A stretch of 64,000 nucleotides of DNA from Streptomyces sp. DH41 (lineage in GTDB: Bacteria; Actinomycetota; Actinomycetes; Streptomycetales; Streptomycetaceae): contig NZ_JARVKY010000007.1 of the NCBI RefSeq assembly GCF_029813785.1, forward strand, positions 124,001 to 188,000. The letters are read 5' to 3'. Positions 1 through 8,812 of this stretch are shown one piece after another. Under the pieces are notes generated by a model. The model worked only from the letters and a program-made list of their open reading frames with translations, was not told where the DNA came from and did not search any database. The position numbers were made by a program, and so were the translations under genes. How positions within the stretch are numbered: the stretch's first letter is position 1; the number at the start of each line of letters is the position of its first letter.

Positions 1-959
1 GACTCCACGGGCCACCGCAGCGCCAGCGCCGTGGACAGGAACGCCACCAGCGTCCCCGCCGACAACGACCCGTCCGCCACCTGCACCGTGCCCACCACCA
101 GCGCCGCGGCGATCGCCAGCTCCGGCAGCGTCACGATGACCGCCCAGATGGCCGCCAGCAGCCGCGCCTTGCGCAGCTCCGTCCCGCGCAGCGTGTGGGA
201 CAGCTCGTGGAAGGCCCTCGCCTGGCTGCGGTGCCGGCCGAACCCCTTGATGATCCGGACGCCGAGCACGCTCTCCTCGACCACGGTCGTCAGATCACCG
301 ACCTGGTCCTGCGCGCGCCGCGCCACCGCCGAGTACTTCTTCTCGAAGATCACGCAGGTGATCATCACGGGAATGGCAGGCCCCAGGGTGACCAGCCCCA
401 GCGTCCAGTCCTGCACCAGCATGATGGCCACGCCGACCAGGATCGTCACTCCGTTGACCAGCAGGAACGTCAACGGAAAGGCCAGGAACATGCGCAGCAG
501 CATCAGGTCCGTCGTCCCGCGCGACAGCAGCTGCCCCGAGGCCCACCGATCGTGGAAGGCCACCGGCAGCCGTTGCAGACGCCCGTACAGGTCCGCCCGC
601 ATCCCCGCCTCGACCCCGGCCAGCGGCCGGGCCACCAGCCACCGCCGCAGCCCGAACAGCAGCGCCTCCGCCAGCCCGAGCAGCAGCAGGTACAGCGCCC
701 CGAGCCACACGCCGGCCGGATCGCGGTCGGCGACCGGCCCGTCCACCATCCACTTGAGGACGAGCGGGATCACCAGCCCCACGCAGGAGGCGAGGATCCC
801 CACGCACGCGGCACTCCCCAACCGCGCCCGCACGGGCCGTACATAGGGCCACAGTCGCAGCAGCGAGCGTACGGTGGACCGTTCCCCGGCGGGATCCGGC
901 GCGCTGTTCGGCCCGGGAACCGGAGCGGGGTCCTTGGTGGGTACAGGTGTCGTGGGCAT
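1..959 (-). CDS. ABC exporter, fused TMD-NBD type, N-terminal part only
   Basis: The gene reads leftward off the window edge from an ATG at 957-959; 319 codons are visible. The protein has a Pro-rich N-terminus, then hydrophobic segments near residues 47-70, 85-104, 157-182, 185-205 and 268-292, separated by the long cytoplasmic helices typical of a type IV (MsbA/LmrA-like) exporter half. The coupling-helix region around residues 206-262 has the usual VVEESVLGVRIIKGFGR pattern of this family. The nucleotide-binding domain must lie beyond base 1, so substrate and partner are unknown. No good ribosome site precedes the ATG; a TAGGCT box (968-973, minus strand) could be a -10 element. It diverges from the exporter operon starting at 1108, with a palindrome between them. 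Confidence 0.88.
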   Translation of the reverse strand, partial: MPTTPVPTKDPAPVPGPNSAPDPAGERSTVRSLLRLWPYVRPVRARLGSAACVGILASCVGLVIPLVLKWMVDGPVADRDPAGVWLGALYLLLLGLAEALLFGLRRWLVARPLAGVEAGMRADLYGRLQRLPVAFHDRWASGQLLSRGTTDLMLLRMFLAFPLTFLLVNGVTILVGVAIMLVQDWTLGLVTLGPAIPVMITCVIFEKKYSAVARRAQDQVGDLTTVVEESVLGVRIIKGFGRHRSQARAFHELSHTLRGTELRKARLLAAIWAVIVTLPELAIAAALVVGTVQVADGSLSAGTLVAFLSTALALRWPVE

Positions 960-1029
960 CAGCAGCGAGCCTACGGTTCACCACTGACACTGCCCATCGG
1001 ATTTTCGCGCTCACCGGGGTCGTACGGGG

Positions 1030-1051
1030 GCATCAACCGATCGGCTGATGC
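1030..1051. promoter_or_regulatory. 22-bp palindrome between divergent ABC exporters, candidate operator
   Basis: The core ATCAACCGATCGGCTGAT (1032-1049) is symmetrical around GATC except for one base pair per arm, and the symmetry extends one G/C pair and one C/G pair on each side to give 22 bp. It sits about midway between the two divergent start codons (957 and 1108). The size and placement suit a dimeric TetR- or MarR-type repressor. No such regulator is encoded next to it, so the regulator is unknown. Confidence 0.5.
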
Positions 1052-1107
1052 GCCTTCGAGCGCGTCGGCCGATGTGCCGCACGCCCGTGTCCCGGGACCC
1101 TGACGTC

Positions 1108-2010
1108 ATGCCCGTCATCGAAGTCACCGATCTGCGCAAGTCCTACGGCGACCACCCCGCCGTCGACGGTGTGTCGTTCGCCGTCGAGGAGGGCGAGATC
1201 TTCGGCATCCTCGGCCCGAACGGCGCCGGCAAGACCACCACCGTCGAGTGCGTGGAGGGCCTGCGCGTCCCCGACGCGGGGCGCGTCCGCGTCACCGGCC
1301 TCGACCCCGTCGCCGACCACAGGGAGGTCACCCGCGTCCTCGGCGCCCAGCTCCAGAAGAGTGAGCTCCAGCCGAAACTCACCGTCCGCGAGGCCCTGGA
1401 GCTGTACTCCGGCTTCTACCCGAAGCCCGCCGACTGGCGCCCGCTCGCCGAACGCCTCGGCCTCACCCCGAAGCTGGACTCCCGGTTCGGCAAGCTCTCC
1501 GGTGGCCAGAAGCAGCGCCTGTCCATCGCGCTCGCCCTGATCGGCGACCCGCGGATCGTGGTGCTGGACGAGCTGACCACGGGCCTCGACCCACGCGCCC
1601 GGCGCGAGACCTGGCAGCTCATCGAGGACATCCGCGCGGACGGAGTCACCGTCCTGCTGGTCACGCACTTCATGGAGGAGGCGCAGCGCCTCTGCGACCG
1701 GATCGCCGTGATCGACAAGGGGCGGGTGGCCGCCCTGGACACGCCGGCCGGGCTGATCCGCCGGTCGGCGGGCGCCACCGTCATCAGCTTCACGCCGTCG
1801 GCGCCGCTGGACGACGACGACCTGAACGCGCTGCCGGGGCTCGCCTCGGTCCAGCGCAAGGACGGCCGCGTCACCCTGTCCGGGACCGACGAGACGGTCA
1901 ACGCCGTCATCACCCTCCTCGCCCGCACCCGCGTCACCGCCCACCAGCTGCGCGTCACCGACGCCACGCTGGACGACGCCTTCCTGGACCTCACGGAGGC
2001 CACGGCATGA
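1108..2010 (+). CDS. DrrA-type ABC transporter ATP-binding protein
   Basis: Nucleotide-binding subunit (300 aa) of an ABC-2 type exporter. It has Walker A (GPNGAGKTT, about residues 36-44), signature LSGGQKQRL, Walker B with the D-loop (VVLDELTTGLD; Leu replaces the usual Pro after the catalytic Glu) and the H-loop Thr-His. The C-terminal 80 residues are the extension typical of DrrA/CcmA-like exporters. An upstream in-frame ATG at 1048 lies inside the 1030-1051 palindrome, so the start at 1108 is preferred. The stop overlaps the permease start by ATGA, so the two are translationally coupled. It probably exports drugs or lipids; the substrate cannot be read from sequence. Confidence 0.92.
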   Translation: MPVIEVTDLRKSYGDHPAVDGVSFAVEEGEIFGILGPNGAGKTTTVECVEGLRVPDAGRVRVTGLDPVADHREVTRVLGAQLQKSELQPKLTVREALELYSGFYPKPADWRPLAERLGLTPKLDSRFGKLSGGQKQRLSIALALIGDPRIVVLDELTTGLDPRARRETWQLIEDIRADGVTVLLVTHFMEEAQRLCDRIAVIDKGRVAALDTPAGLIRRSAGATVISFTPSAPLDDDDLNALPGLASVQRKDGRVTLSGTDETVNAVITLLARTRVTAHQLRVTDATLDDAFLDLTEATA

Positions 2011-2756
2011 AGACCGACGTCCTCAACACCGCCGTACTGAAGACGGAGATCCGCCTCTTCGGGCGCGAACCGGGCAGCGTCTTCTGGATCCTGCTCTTCC
2101 CCACCCTGCTCCTGGCCATCCTGGGCTCCGTCCCGACCTTCCGCGAGACCGACCCGAACCTCGGCGGCCTGCGGCCGGTCGACGCCTACGTGCCGGTGGC
2201 CGTCCTCCTCGGGCTGATCGTCGGCGGGCTCCAGGGCATGCCGCCGACGATCGCCGGCTACCGGGAGAACGGCATCCTGCGCCGGATGTCGACCACGCCG
2301 GTACGGCCCGCCGCCCTGCTGACCGCGCAGATGCTGGTGCTCGGCGGTGGCGCGCTGCTCTCGGCCCTGGTCACCCTCGCGGTCGGCCGGCTCGCCTTCG
2401 ACGTGACGCTGCCGGGGCAGCCGTTCGGCTACCTCCTCGCCCTGCTGCTCGCCCTGGGCGCGTCCCTCGCCCTGGGGGCCCTGCTCTCCGCCCTGGCCCG
2501 CACGACGAAGATCGCCACCGCGCTCGGGTCGACCGCGCTCTTCCCCGCCATGTTCTGCGCGGGCGTGTGGCTGCCGGTGGAGGCCATGCCGGACGTGCTG
2601 GGCGACATCGTCGGCTGGACCCCTTTCGGTGCCGCCGCGCAGGCCCTGAACGACGCCGCGGCGGGCGACTGGCCGGGCTGGACCCACCTCGGTGTCCTGG
2701 CGGCCTGGACGGTGCTGCTCACGGCGGCGGCCTCGCGCTGGTTCCGCTGGGAGTGA
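2007..2756 (+). CDS. ABC-2 type transporter permease (DrrB-like)
   Basis: Integral membrane subunit of 249 aa with about six transmembrane helices, in the ABC-2 family. It pairs with the ATPase just upstream, whose stop codon it overlaps by four bases. The conserved cytoplasmic stretch with ENGILRRMSTTPVRP matches the EX2GTLxxLxxTP-type region of DrrB-like permeases. It probably forms a homodimer that carries substrate outward. Two-component genes follow directly, and in many Streptomyces such kinase/regulator pairs control the adjacent exporter in response to envelope or drug stress. That last link is inferred from gene order. Confidence 0.9.
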   Translation: MKTDVLNTAVLKTEIRLFGREPGSVFWILLFPTLLLAILGSVPTFRETDPNLGGLRPVDAYVPVAVLLGLIVGGLQGMPPTIAGYRENGILRRMSTTPVRPAALLTAQMLVLGGGALLSALVTLAVGRLAFDVTLPGQPFGYLLALLLALGASLALGALLSALARTTKIATALGSTALFPAMFCAGVWLPVEAMPDVLGDIVGWTPFGAAAQALNDAAAGDWPGWTHLGVLAAWTVLLTAAASRWFRWE

Positions 2757-2796
2757 GCACATGGGGCAGCGCGCGGGCGTGGCCGACAATGACGCC

Positions 2797-4053
2797 ATGA
2801 CGCAGACGACGCTGATCGACGACCGATGGGCGTTGTTCGAACGCTGGGGCCCGTACGGCCTGTTGCTCCTGAGCACCCCGATCGCCTGGGCGACCGCCGA
2901 CGCGTTCGCGATGACCACGGCCGAGCGCTGGACGTGCGGCGCCCTGATCGGCGCGGCCGTCGTCCTGCACCTGTGCTGGAGCAGGGTGGCCCGCACCCGT
3001 CCCGGACCGTCCACCGCCGCGGGTGTCTGGCACTATGCGATCCGCTGGGCGGTCGGGTTCGCGCTCACCTGGGCGAATCCGTTGTTCGCCTTCTACGCCG
3101 CCATCGGCTACTTCAGCGTCGAGCGCCTGCTTCCCCGCCGCCTGCGCAAGGCCGGTCTGTTCGCCACCGCCGTGACGCTGGCGGGCTCGCAGGCGGGCGG
3201 GCTGCCGCCGAGCGGGCAGCTGCAATGGGTGCTCTTCGGCGCCATTCTCGCGGCCAACACCGTGCTGGTCCTGCTCTTCGGTCACTTCGCCGAGCTGGAG
3301 GAGGCCCGCTCCCAGGCCCGTGTCGAGACCATCGCCGAACTGGAGCGCACCAACACCGCCCTGCAGCAGGCCCTCGACGAGAACGCCGCCCTGCACGCCC
3401 AACTCCTCGTGCAGGCCCGGGAGGCCGGCGTCGCCGACGAGCGCCGGCGGCTGGCCGCCGAGATCCACGACACCCTCGCCCAGGGACTGACCGGCATCAT
3501 CGCCCAGCTCCAGGTCGTCGCGGCCACCCCCGACCAGGCCCTCGGCCGCGCGCACATGGAGCGCGCCCTCGCCCTGGCCCGCCACAGCCTCGGCGAGGCC
3601 CGCCGCTCCGTGCACAACCTCTCCCCGGTCGCCCTCGCCGACGACGGACTGCCGGACGCCCTGAAGAAGACGGTGACGGAGTGGGGCGAACGAACGGGGA
3701 TACCGGCCGGGTTCACCGTCACCGGCACCGCCGAGCCGCTCCACGACGAGGTCGCGGCCACCCTCCTGCGCATCGCCCAGGAGGCCCTGTCCAACACCGC
3801 CCGGCACGCCGCCGCCGGCCGGGTCGGCGTCACCCTCTCCTACATGGGCGACGAGGTCACCCTCGACATCCGTGACGACGGCCGGGGCTTCGACCGTGAC
3901 GCCGTACGGCGGCGCACCCACACGGGAGGCTTCGGCCTCCCCGGCATGCGGGCCCGCGCCGAACGCATCGCCGGGTCACTCACGGTCGAGGCGGAACCCG
4001 GCCAGGGGACGGCCGTCTCGGCTCGCGTACCGTTGGTCCGCCATGACCGATGA
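2797..4053 (+). CDS. NarL-type sensor histidine kinase
   Basis: Membrane histidine kinase of 418 aa. Hydrophobic segments fill residues 18-165, followed by a short coiled coil (about 165-215). The HisKA_3 dimerisation/phosphoacceptor region has RRRLAAEIHDTLAQGL, with the phosphorylated His near residue 224. A HATPase domain follows with the N-box region (LSNTARHA) and DDGRGF. The ATG at 2797 matches the usual start of this family. An in-frame ATG at 2761 has the better ribosome site (GGGAG at 2749-2753) and would add 12 residues. The 3' end overlaps the response-regulator start, so the pair is an operon with the upstream exporter. The signal sensed is unknown. Confidence 0.92.
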   Translation: MTQTTLIDDRWALFERWGPYGLLLLSTPIAWATADAFAMTTAERWTCGALIGAAVVLHLCWSRVARTRPGPSTAAGVWHYAIRWAVGFALTWANPLFAFYAAIGYFSVERLLPRRLRKAGLFATAVTLAGSQAGGLPPSGQLQWVLFGAILAANTVLVLLFGHFAELEEARSQARVETIAELERTNTALQQALDENAALHAQLLVQAREAGVADERRRLAAEIHDTLAQGLTGIIAQLQVVAATPDQALGRAHMERALALARHSLGEARRSVHNLSPVALADDGLPDALKKTVTEWGERTGIPAGFTVTGTAEPLHDEVAATLLRIAQEALSNTARHAAAGRVGVTLSYMGDEVTLDIRDDGRGFDRDAVRRRTHTGGFGLPGMRARAERIAGSLTVEAEPGQGTAVSARVPLVRHDR

Positions 4054-4687
4054 CGCCGTGATCTCCCTCCTCATCGTCGACGACCACCCCGTCGTCCGCG
4101 ACGGCCTGCGCGGCATGTTCGAGTCCGCGCCCGGCTTCCGCGTCCTCGGCGAGGCCGCGAACGGCGTCGAGGCGCTGGAGCGGGCCGCCGCCCTCGACCC
4201 GGACGTCATCCTCATGGACCTGCGGATGCCGGGCGGCTCGGGCGTGGACGCCATCCGGGAACTGACCCGGCGCGGCGCCCGCGCCAAGGTCCTCGTCCTC
4301 ACCACGTACGACACCGACTCCGACACCCTGCCCGCGATCGAGGCCGGCGCGACCGGCTACCTCCTCAAGGACGCGCCCCGCGACGAGCTGTTCACCGCGG
4401 TCCGCGCGGCGGCCGAGGGCCGCACCGTCCTCTCCCCGGCCGTCGCCACCCGCCTGGTCTCCGCCGTCCGCACCCCCAGGGCACCCGGCGGCGAACCCCT
4501 CTCCGCCCGGGAGCGCGAGGTGCTCGCCCTGGTCGCCCGGGGCACCTCCAACAAGGAGATCGCCCGTGAACTGTTCATCAGCGAGGCGACCGTGAAGACC
4601 CACCTCACCCACCTCTACGCCAAACTCGGTGTGGGCGACCGCGCGGCCGCGGTGGCGGTGGGCTACGACCGGGGCATCCTCGGCTGA
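4043..4687 (+). CDS. NarL/LuxR-type response regulator
   Basis: DNA-binding response regulator of 214 aa. The receiver domain has acidic residues D13-D14, a phosphoacceptor Asp near residue 59 (LMDLRMPG) and the TTYD and LLKD switch positions. The C-terminal LuxR-type HTH carries LSAREREVLALVARG and SNKEIARELFISEATVKTHL. The start overlaps the kinase stop by 11 bases, so the two are cognate partners. It is the last gene of the exporter operon, whose promoter it may control. Confidence is high on family; the target regulon is unknown. Confidence 0.95.
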   Translation: MTDDAVISLLIVDDHPVVRDGLRGMFESAPGFRVLGEAANGVEALERAAALDPDVILMDLRMPGGSGVDAIRELTRRGARAKVLVLTTYDTDSDTLPAIEAGATGYLLKDAPRDELFTAVRAAAEGRTVLSPAVATRLVSAVRTPRAPGGEPLSAREREVLALVARGTSNKEIARELFISEATVKTHLTHLYAKLGVGDRAAAVAVGYDRGILG

Positions 4688-4700
4688 GCCGCGGCCGGGC

Positions 4701-6101
4701 TCAGGACGCCGGGTAGGGCAGCAGTCCGCCGTCCACCCGCTCCCAGGCCGCCCGCAGTTCGGCCAGCAGCTCCGGCCGGACGGCGGCCAGGTCGGCCTGT
4801 TCACGGGCGTCGGTGCCGAGGTCGTACAGGTGGTCCCCGCCGTCCGCGTCCCGGTAGTACTTCCAGTCGCCGCGTCGCAGCGCCCGGTTGCCCCGCACCC
4901 GCCAGAACAGGTCGCGCCCGGGTACGTCCTCGCCCCGCAGGAGGTAGCCGGCCAGGCTGTGGCCGTCCAGCGGGTACGCCGGGTCCGGCCGGGCGCCGCC
5001 CAGCTCCAGCAGGGTCGCCGTCCAGTCCGGTGAGTACACCGGCTCGTGGCTGACCTGCCGGGCGTCGACACGGGCGGGCCAGCGCAGGATGGTCGGCACC
5101 CGGATGCCGCCCTCCAGCAGCTCGGACTTCCCGCCGCTGAGCGGCCACTGGTACGAGAAGCGCTCACCGCCGTTGTCGCTGGCGAAGACGACGACGGTGT
5201 TCTCCTCCTGCCCGGAGCGGCGCAGCGCGCCGAGCACCTCGCCGACCGACGCGTCCAGGCTCCGCACCATCTCCCGGTACTTCTCCACCGAGCCGCCGTC
5301 GCTGTGCCGCAGCCCGCCCAGCACCTTCCCGGCGCGCACCCTCGCGGCGATCTCGGCGCCGGTCTCCTCGTCGTCCTCGGTCAGCCACGGCCAGTGCGGG
5401 GTGGTGAAGTTCAGGTTGAGCAGCCAGGGCCGGTCGTGGTCGCGGCCGACGTACTCGACGGCCCGCTCGGTGAGGACGGTGGTGTAGTAGCGCAGGTCCT
5501 GGTAGGTGGAGTCGCCCTCGTACAGGTCGTAGTCGCCGAGCTGGCCGAGCTTGGAGAAGTACTCCAGTGCCCCGCCGAAGTTGCCGAAGAACTCGTCCCA
5601 GCCGGACTTGGTGGGGCTGTAGTCCGGCAGCCAGCCGCAGTGCCACTTGCCGATGAGCGCGGTCGAGTAACCCGCCCTCTTCAGCAGGGAGGCCAGCGTG
5701 GGGTGATCCGGGTCCAGGCCCTGGGAGCGGTTGCCGAGAGGCTCCGCCAGGCCTCCCTTCGCGCGCCCCGGAAAGCGGCCCGTGTAGAGGCTGAAGCGCG
5801 TCGGGGAGCAGGTGGCCGAGCCGGAGTAACCCTGGGTGAACCGGACGCCCTGGGCGGCGAGCCGGTCCAGGTGGGGCGTGCGGATGTGCGGGGCGCCGTA
5901 GGACGACAGGTCGGCCCAGCCGAGGTCGTCGCCGAGGATGAACAGGATGTTGGGACGTCTGCGGGGGCGGGCCGCGCCGGGGCGGGTCCGGAAGGGGCGT
6001 TCGGCGGGGGAGGCCGCGGCGGTGTCGGAGGCGCCGGCCACGGCGCCCACCGCGCCGCCGCCCAGCAGTCCGCCGAAGACACGACGGGATATCTCAGGCA
6101 T
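4701..6101 (-). CDS. Tat-exported sulfatase (arylsulfatase family)
   Basis: Secreted sulfatase of 466 aa. The N-terminus has a twin-arginine signal (SRRVFGG, residues 5-11) and an Ala/Gly-rich h-region. The metal-binding DD occurs at about residues 58-59. The sulfatase signature CSPTR has its Cys near residue 98; in this family that Cys is converted to formylglycine before export. Later motifs include KWHCG and ASDNGG. It would release sulfate from sulfate esters outside the membrane. A ribosome site (CAGGGA) precedes the ATG. About 100 nt upstream lies a Cys-containing leader peptide ORF, which suggests control by sulfur or cysteine supply. It is convergent with the upstream response-regulator gene. 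Confidence 0.93.
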   Translation of the reverse strand: MPEISRRVFGGLLGGGAVGAVAGASDTAAASPAERPFRTRPGAARPRRRPNILFILGDDLGWADLSSYGAPHIRTPHLDRLAAQGVRFTQGYSGSATCSPTRFSLYTGRFPGRAKGGLAEPLGNRSQGLDPDHPTLASLLKRAGYSTALIGKWHCGWLPDYSPTKSGWDEFFGNFGGALEYFSKLGQLGDYDLYEGDSTYQDLRYYTTVLTERAVEYVGRDHDRPWLLNLNFTTPHWPWLTEDDEETGAEIAARVRAGKVLGGLRHSDGGSVEKYREMVRSLDASVGEVLGALRRSGQEENTVVVFASDNGGERFSYQWPLSGGKSELLEGGIRVPTILRWPARVDARQVSHEPVYSPDWTATLLELGGARPDPAYPLDGHSLAGYLLRGEDVPGRDLFWRVRGNRALRRGDWKYYRDADGGDHLYDLGTDAREQADLAAVRPELLAELRAAWERVDGGLLPYPAS

Positions 6102-6112
6102 GCGTCATCCCT

Positions 6113-6195
6113 GGGGAAGAGGAGAAGAGTCGTGAGGAGAGGAGGGGGAAGCGAAGAGACGTGAAGAAGAGGCGAGGAGAGGCGCGGAAGCAGGC
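6113..6195 (-). promoter_or_regulatory. C/U-rich, G-poor leader RNA between leader peptide and sulfatase
   Basis: On the RNA-sense strand this stretch of about 80 nt is almost entirely C and U with very few G. That is unusual in a genome where G and C are usually balanced. It starts just after the leader-peptide stop codon and ends next to the sulfatase ribosome site. Such unstructured C-rich RNA is the known character of Rho-loading (rut) sites. A Rho-dependent attenuator controlled by translation of the leader peptide is therefore an inference worth testing; no intrinsic terminator hairpin is visible here. Confidence 0.4.
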
Positions 6196-6202
6196 GCGCG
6201 GG

Positions 6203-6298
6203 TCAGCGACAGACGGCGCTGGACTGCCGGCACAGGTCGACGTGGCGTCGCACCACGAGTGCGACGCCCACGGACCGGCGGGCAGCGGAGGACCTCAT
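6203..6298 (-). CDS. Leader peptide upstream of sulfatase (Cys/sulfur attenuator type)
   Basis: A 31-codon ORF from an ATG at 6296-6298, ending in TGA about 100 nt before the sulfatase start. Its C-terminal half is RRHVDLCRQSSAVCR. This matches the short leader peptides of actinomycetes that precede sulfur-uptake and cysteine-related genes and end in an HxDLxRxSSxxC pattern. Cys codons occur at positions 23 and 30. In such peptides, ribosome stalling or passage at the Cys codons is thought to control the downstream gene. A GGAG lies only one base before the ATG, so the exact start is uncertain. The match is by pattern recognition, not alignment. Confidence 0.7.
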   Translation of the reverse strand: MRSSAARRSVGVALVVRRHVDLCRQSSAVCR

Positions 6299-6374
6299 GC
6301 TCCGGGACGCTGCCAGCCGGCCGGTACGCCGGTCAAGAAGATCGCCGCCGAGTTCACGGAGCCGAAACGAGACC

Positions 6375-8642
6375 TCAGCCGACGACCCGCAGCAGCAGCA
6401 CCGACCGCGCCGGCACCGTGATCTCCGTCCCCGCCGGGTGTGTCCCGCCCGGGGCGTCGGCCTGCCGCTCCCGGCTGGTGTCGACGACCACCTCGTACCG
6501 CTGTGCCCACGGCGGCCCCGGCAGCGCGAAGCCGGCCGGCCGGTCACCCGCGTGCAGGACGGTCAGGAAGCTGTCGTCGACGATCGCGGCACCGCGCTCG
6601 TCCCGGCCCGGGATGTCCCGGCCGGACAGGTACATGCCGAGGGTGGCGGCGGGGGCGTACCAGTCCCGCTCCGTCATCTCCGTGCCCCGGGCCGTGAACC
6701 AGGCCAGGTCGCGCAGGCCGTCCGCGGAGTGCGCCCGGCCGGAGAAGAAGGCCCGGCGGCGCAGGACCGGGTGTTCGTGCCGCAGCGCGATCAGCCGGGA
6801 GGTCAGCTCGAACAGCGGCCGCCACTGAGGGTCGTCCAGCAGACTCCAGTCCACCCAGCTGATCTCGTTGTCCTGGCAGTAGGCGTTGTTGCTGCCGCCC
6901 TGGGTGCGGCCCAGCTCGTCGCCCGCGACCAGCATCGGCACCCCGGTCGACAGCAGCAGCGTGGTCAGCAGGTTGCGCAGCTGGCGCCGCCTGAGCGCCC
7001 GTACCTCCTCGTCGTCCGTCTCTCCCTCCGCGCCGCAGTTCCAGGACCGGTTGTCGTCGGTGCCGTCCCGGTTGCCCTCGCCGTTCGCCTCGTTGTGCTT
7101 GCGCTCGTAGGAGACCAGGTCCCGGAGCGTGAAGCCGTCGTGCGCGGTGACGAAGTTGACCGACGCGTACGGCCGCCGCCCGCCCCACGCGTACAGATCG
7201 CTGGAGCCCGACAGGCGGTAGCCCATCTCCCGCACGTCCGGCAGCGCGTGCCGCCAGAAGTCCCGCACGGAGTTGCGGTAGCGGTCGTTCCACTCCGTCC
7301 ACAGCGGCGGGAACGCGCCGACCTGGTAGCCGCCCGAACCGACGTCCCACGGTTCGGCGATCAGCTTCACCCGCCGCAGCACCGGGTCCTGCGCGATCAC
7401 CGCGAGGAACGGGGACAGCATGTCGACGTCGTGCATGGAGCGGGCCAGCGCCGCCGCGAGGTCGAAGCGGAAGCCGTCCACGCCCATCTCCGTCACCCAG
7501 TAGCGCAGGGAGTCGGTGATCAGGCGCAGGACGTGCGGCTGCACGACGTGCAGGGTGTTGCCGCAGCCCGTGTAGTCGGCGTACCTGCGCGCGTCCGGCT
7601 GGAGGCGGTAGTAGCCGCGGTTGTCGATGCCCTTCAGGGAGAGCGTCGGGCCCAGCTCGCCCGCCTCCGCCGTGTGGTTGTAGACCACGTCGAGGATGAC
7701 CTCTATGCCCGCCGCGTGCAGCGCGCGCACCATCCGCTTGAACTCGCCGACCTGCTCACCGGTGGTGCCGGAGGCGGCGTAGGCGGCGTGCGGGGCGAAG
7801 TAGCCGATCGAGTTGTAGCCCCAGTAGTTCTTCAGGCCGCGCTCCAGCAGATGACTCTCGTGCGCGAACTGGTGCACCGGCAGCAGCTCCACCGCCGTCA
7901 CGCCCAGCCGCGTCAGGTGCTCGATCGCCGCCGGATGCGCCAGACCGGCGTACGTGCCGCGCAGCTCCTCGGGGACGCCGGGGTGCAGCTTGGTGAAGCC
8001 GCGCACGTGCAGCTCGTAGATGACGGAGTCCGCCCACGGCGTCTTCGGCCGCCGGTCGTACGTCCATTCGTCGTCGGGGCCGCCATCGTGGACGACGACG
8101 CCCTTCGGGACGTACGGCGCCGAGTCCCGGTCGTCGCGCACGGTGTCCGCCACATGCTGCTCGGGCCAGTCCCGCACATGCCCGTACACCTCGGGCGGCA
8201 GGGAGAAGTCGCCGTCGACCGCACGCGCGTACGGGTCGAGCAGCAGCTTCGCCGGATTCCAGCGGGCGCCGGTCCACGGGTCCCAGCGGCCCCGCACCCG
8301 GAAGCCGTACCGCTGCCCGGGACCCACGCCCGGCACGAAGCCGTGCCAGATCTCGTGCGTCAGCTCGGTCAGCCGCACCCGGCTCTCCCTGCCACCGGGG
8401 CCCGGACCGTCGAACAGACAGAGTTCCACCGACTCCGCCCCGCCCGCCCACAGCGCGAAATTCGTCCCCGCCACCTGGTCCGGGCCGGTCCGGAACCGGG
8501 CGCCCAGCGGCACCGGGGTGCCGGGCCAGGCCGGCACGGCGGGCGGCACCGCGGCACGCCGCGCGCCGTTGACCACGACGGCGGGGCGCCCGTCCTCGGC
8601 GGCCTGGTCGCCGGCCACCTCCTGCTCGGCTGCGCTGGACAC
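6375..8642 (-). CDS. glgX: Glycogen debranching enzyme GlgX
   Basis: GH13 (isoamylase-type) enzyme of 755 aa that hydrolyses alpha-1,6 branches of glycogen or limit dextrins in the cytoplasm. An N-terminal CBM48-like domain precedes the barrel. Catalytic motifs are visible: DVVYNHT, GFRFDLAAAL (Asp nucleophile), AEPWD (acid/base Glu) and NFVTAHDGFTL (transition-state Asp). The C-terminal beta-sandwich ends in a Leu/Arg-rich stretch. The start is the GTG at 8640-8642, seven bases after a perfect AGGAGG. The length is normal for the family. It is divergent from the L,D-transpeptidase gene, with 170 bp between the starts. Confidence 0.95.
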   Translation of the reverse strand: MSSAAEQEVAGDQAAEDGRPAVVVNGARRAAVPPAVPAWPGTPVPLGARFRTGPDQVAGTNFALWAGGAESVELCLFDGPGPGGRESRVRLTELTHEIWHGFVPGVGPGQRYGFRVRGRWDPWTGARWNPAKLLLDPYARAVDGDFSLPPEVYGHVRDWPEQHVADTVRDDRDSAPYVPKGVVVHDGGPDDEWTYDRRPKTPWADSVIYELHVRGFTKLHPGVPEELRGTYAGLAHPAAIEHLTRLGVTAVELLPVHQFAHESHLLERGLKNYWGYNSIGYFAPHAAYAASGTTGEQVGEFKRMVRALHAAGIEVILDVVYNHTAEAGELGPTLSLKGIDNRGYYRLQPDARRYADYTGCGNTLHVVQPHVLRLITDSLRYWVTEMGVDGFRFDLAAALARSMHDVDMLSPFLAVIAQDPVLRRVKLIAEPWDVGSGGYQVGAFPPLWTEWNDRYRNSVRDFWRHALPDVREMGYRLSGSSDLYAWGGRRPYASVNFVTAHDGFTLRDLVSYERKHNEANGEGNRDGTDDNRSWNCGAEGETDDEEVRALRRRQLRNLLTTLLLSTGVPMLVAGDELGRTQGGSNNAYCQDNEISWVDWSLLDDPQWRPLFELTSRLIALRHEHPVLRRRAFFSGRAHSADGLRDLAWFTARGTEMTERDWYAPAATLGMYLSGRDIPGRDERGAAIVDDSFLTVLHAGDRPAGFALPGPPWAQRYEVVVDTSRERQADAPGGTHPAGTEITVPARSVLLLRVVG

Positions 8643-8812
8643 CTGTCAGCCTCCTGCGGCTCGTGGAACGACGTGCCTCAGACAGGAAGACGGGAGGAGG
8701 GCGTGCGGCGTCCCGACCGCCGCTCCCCGTCGCGTCGTCCTCCCCACAGTTCTGCCCACCGCATGGCTCGCACTCACGTTTCCCCAGGGCCGACCGGTCG
8801 TTACGGGTGGAT

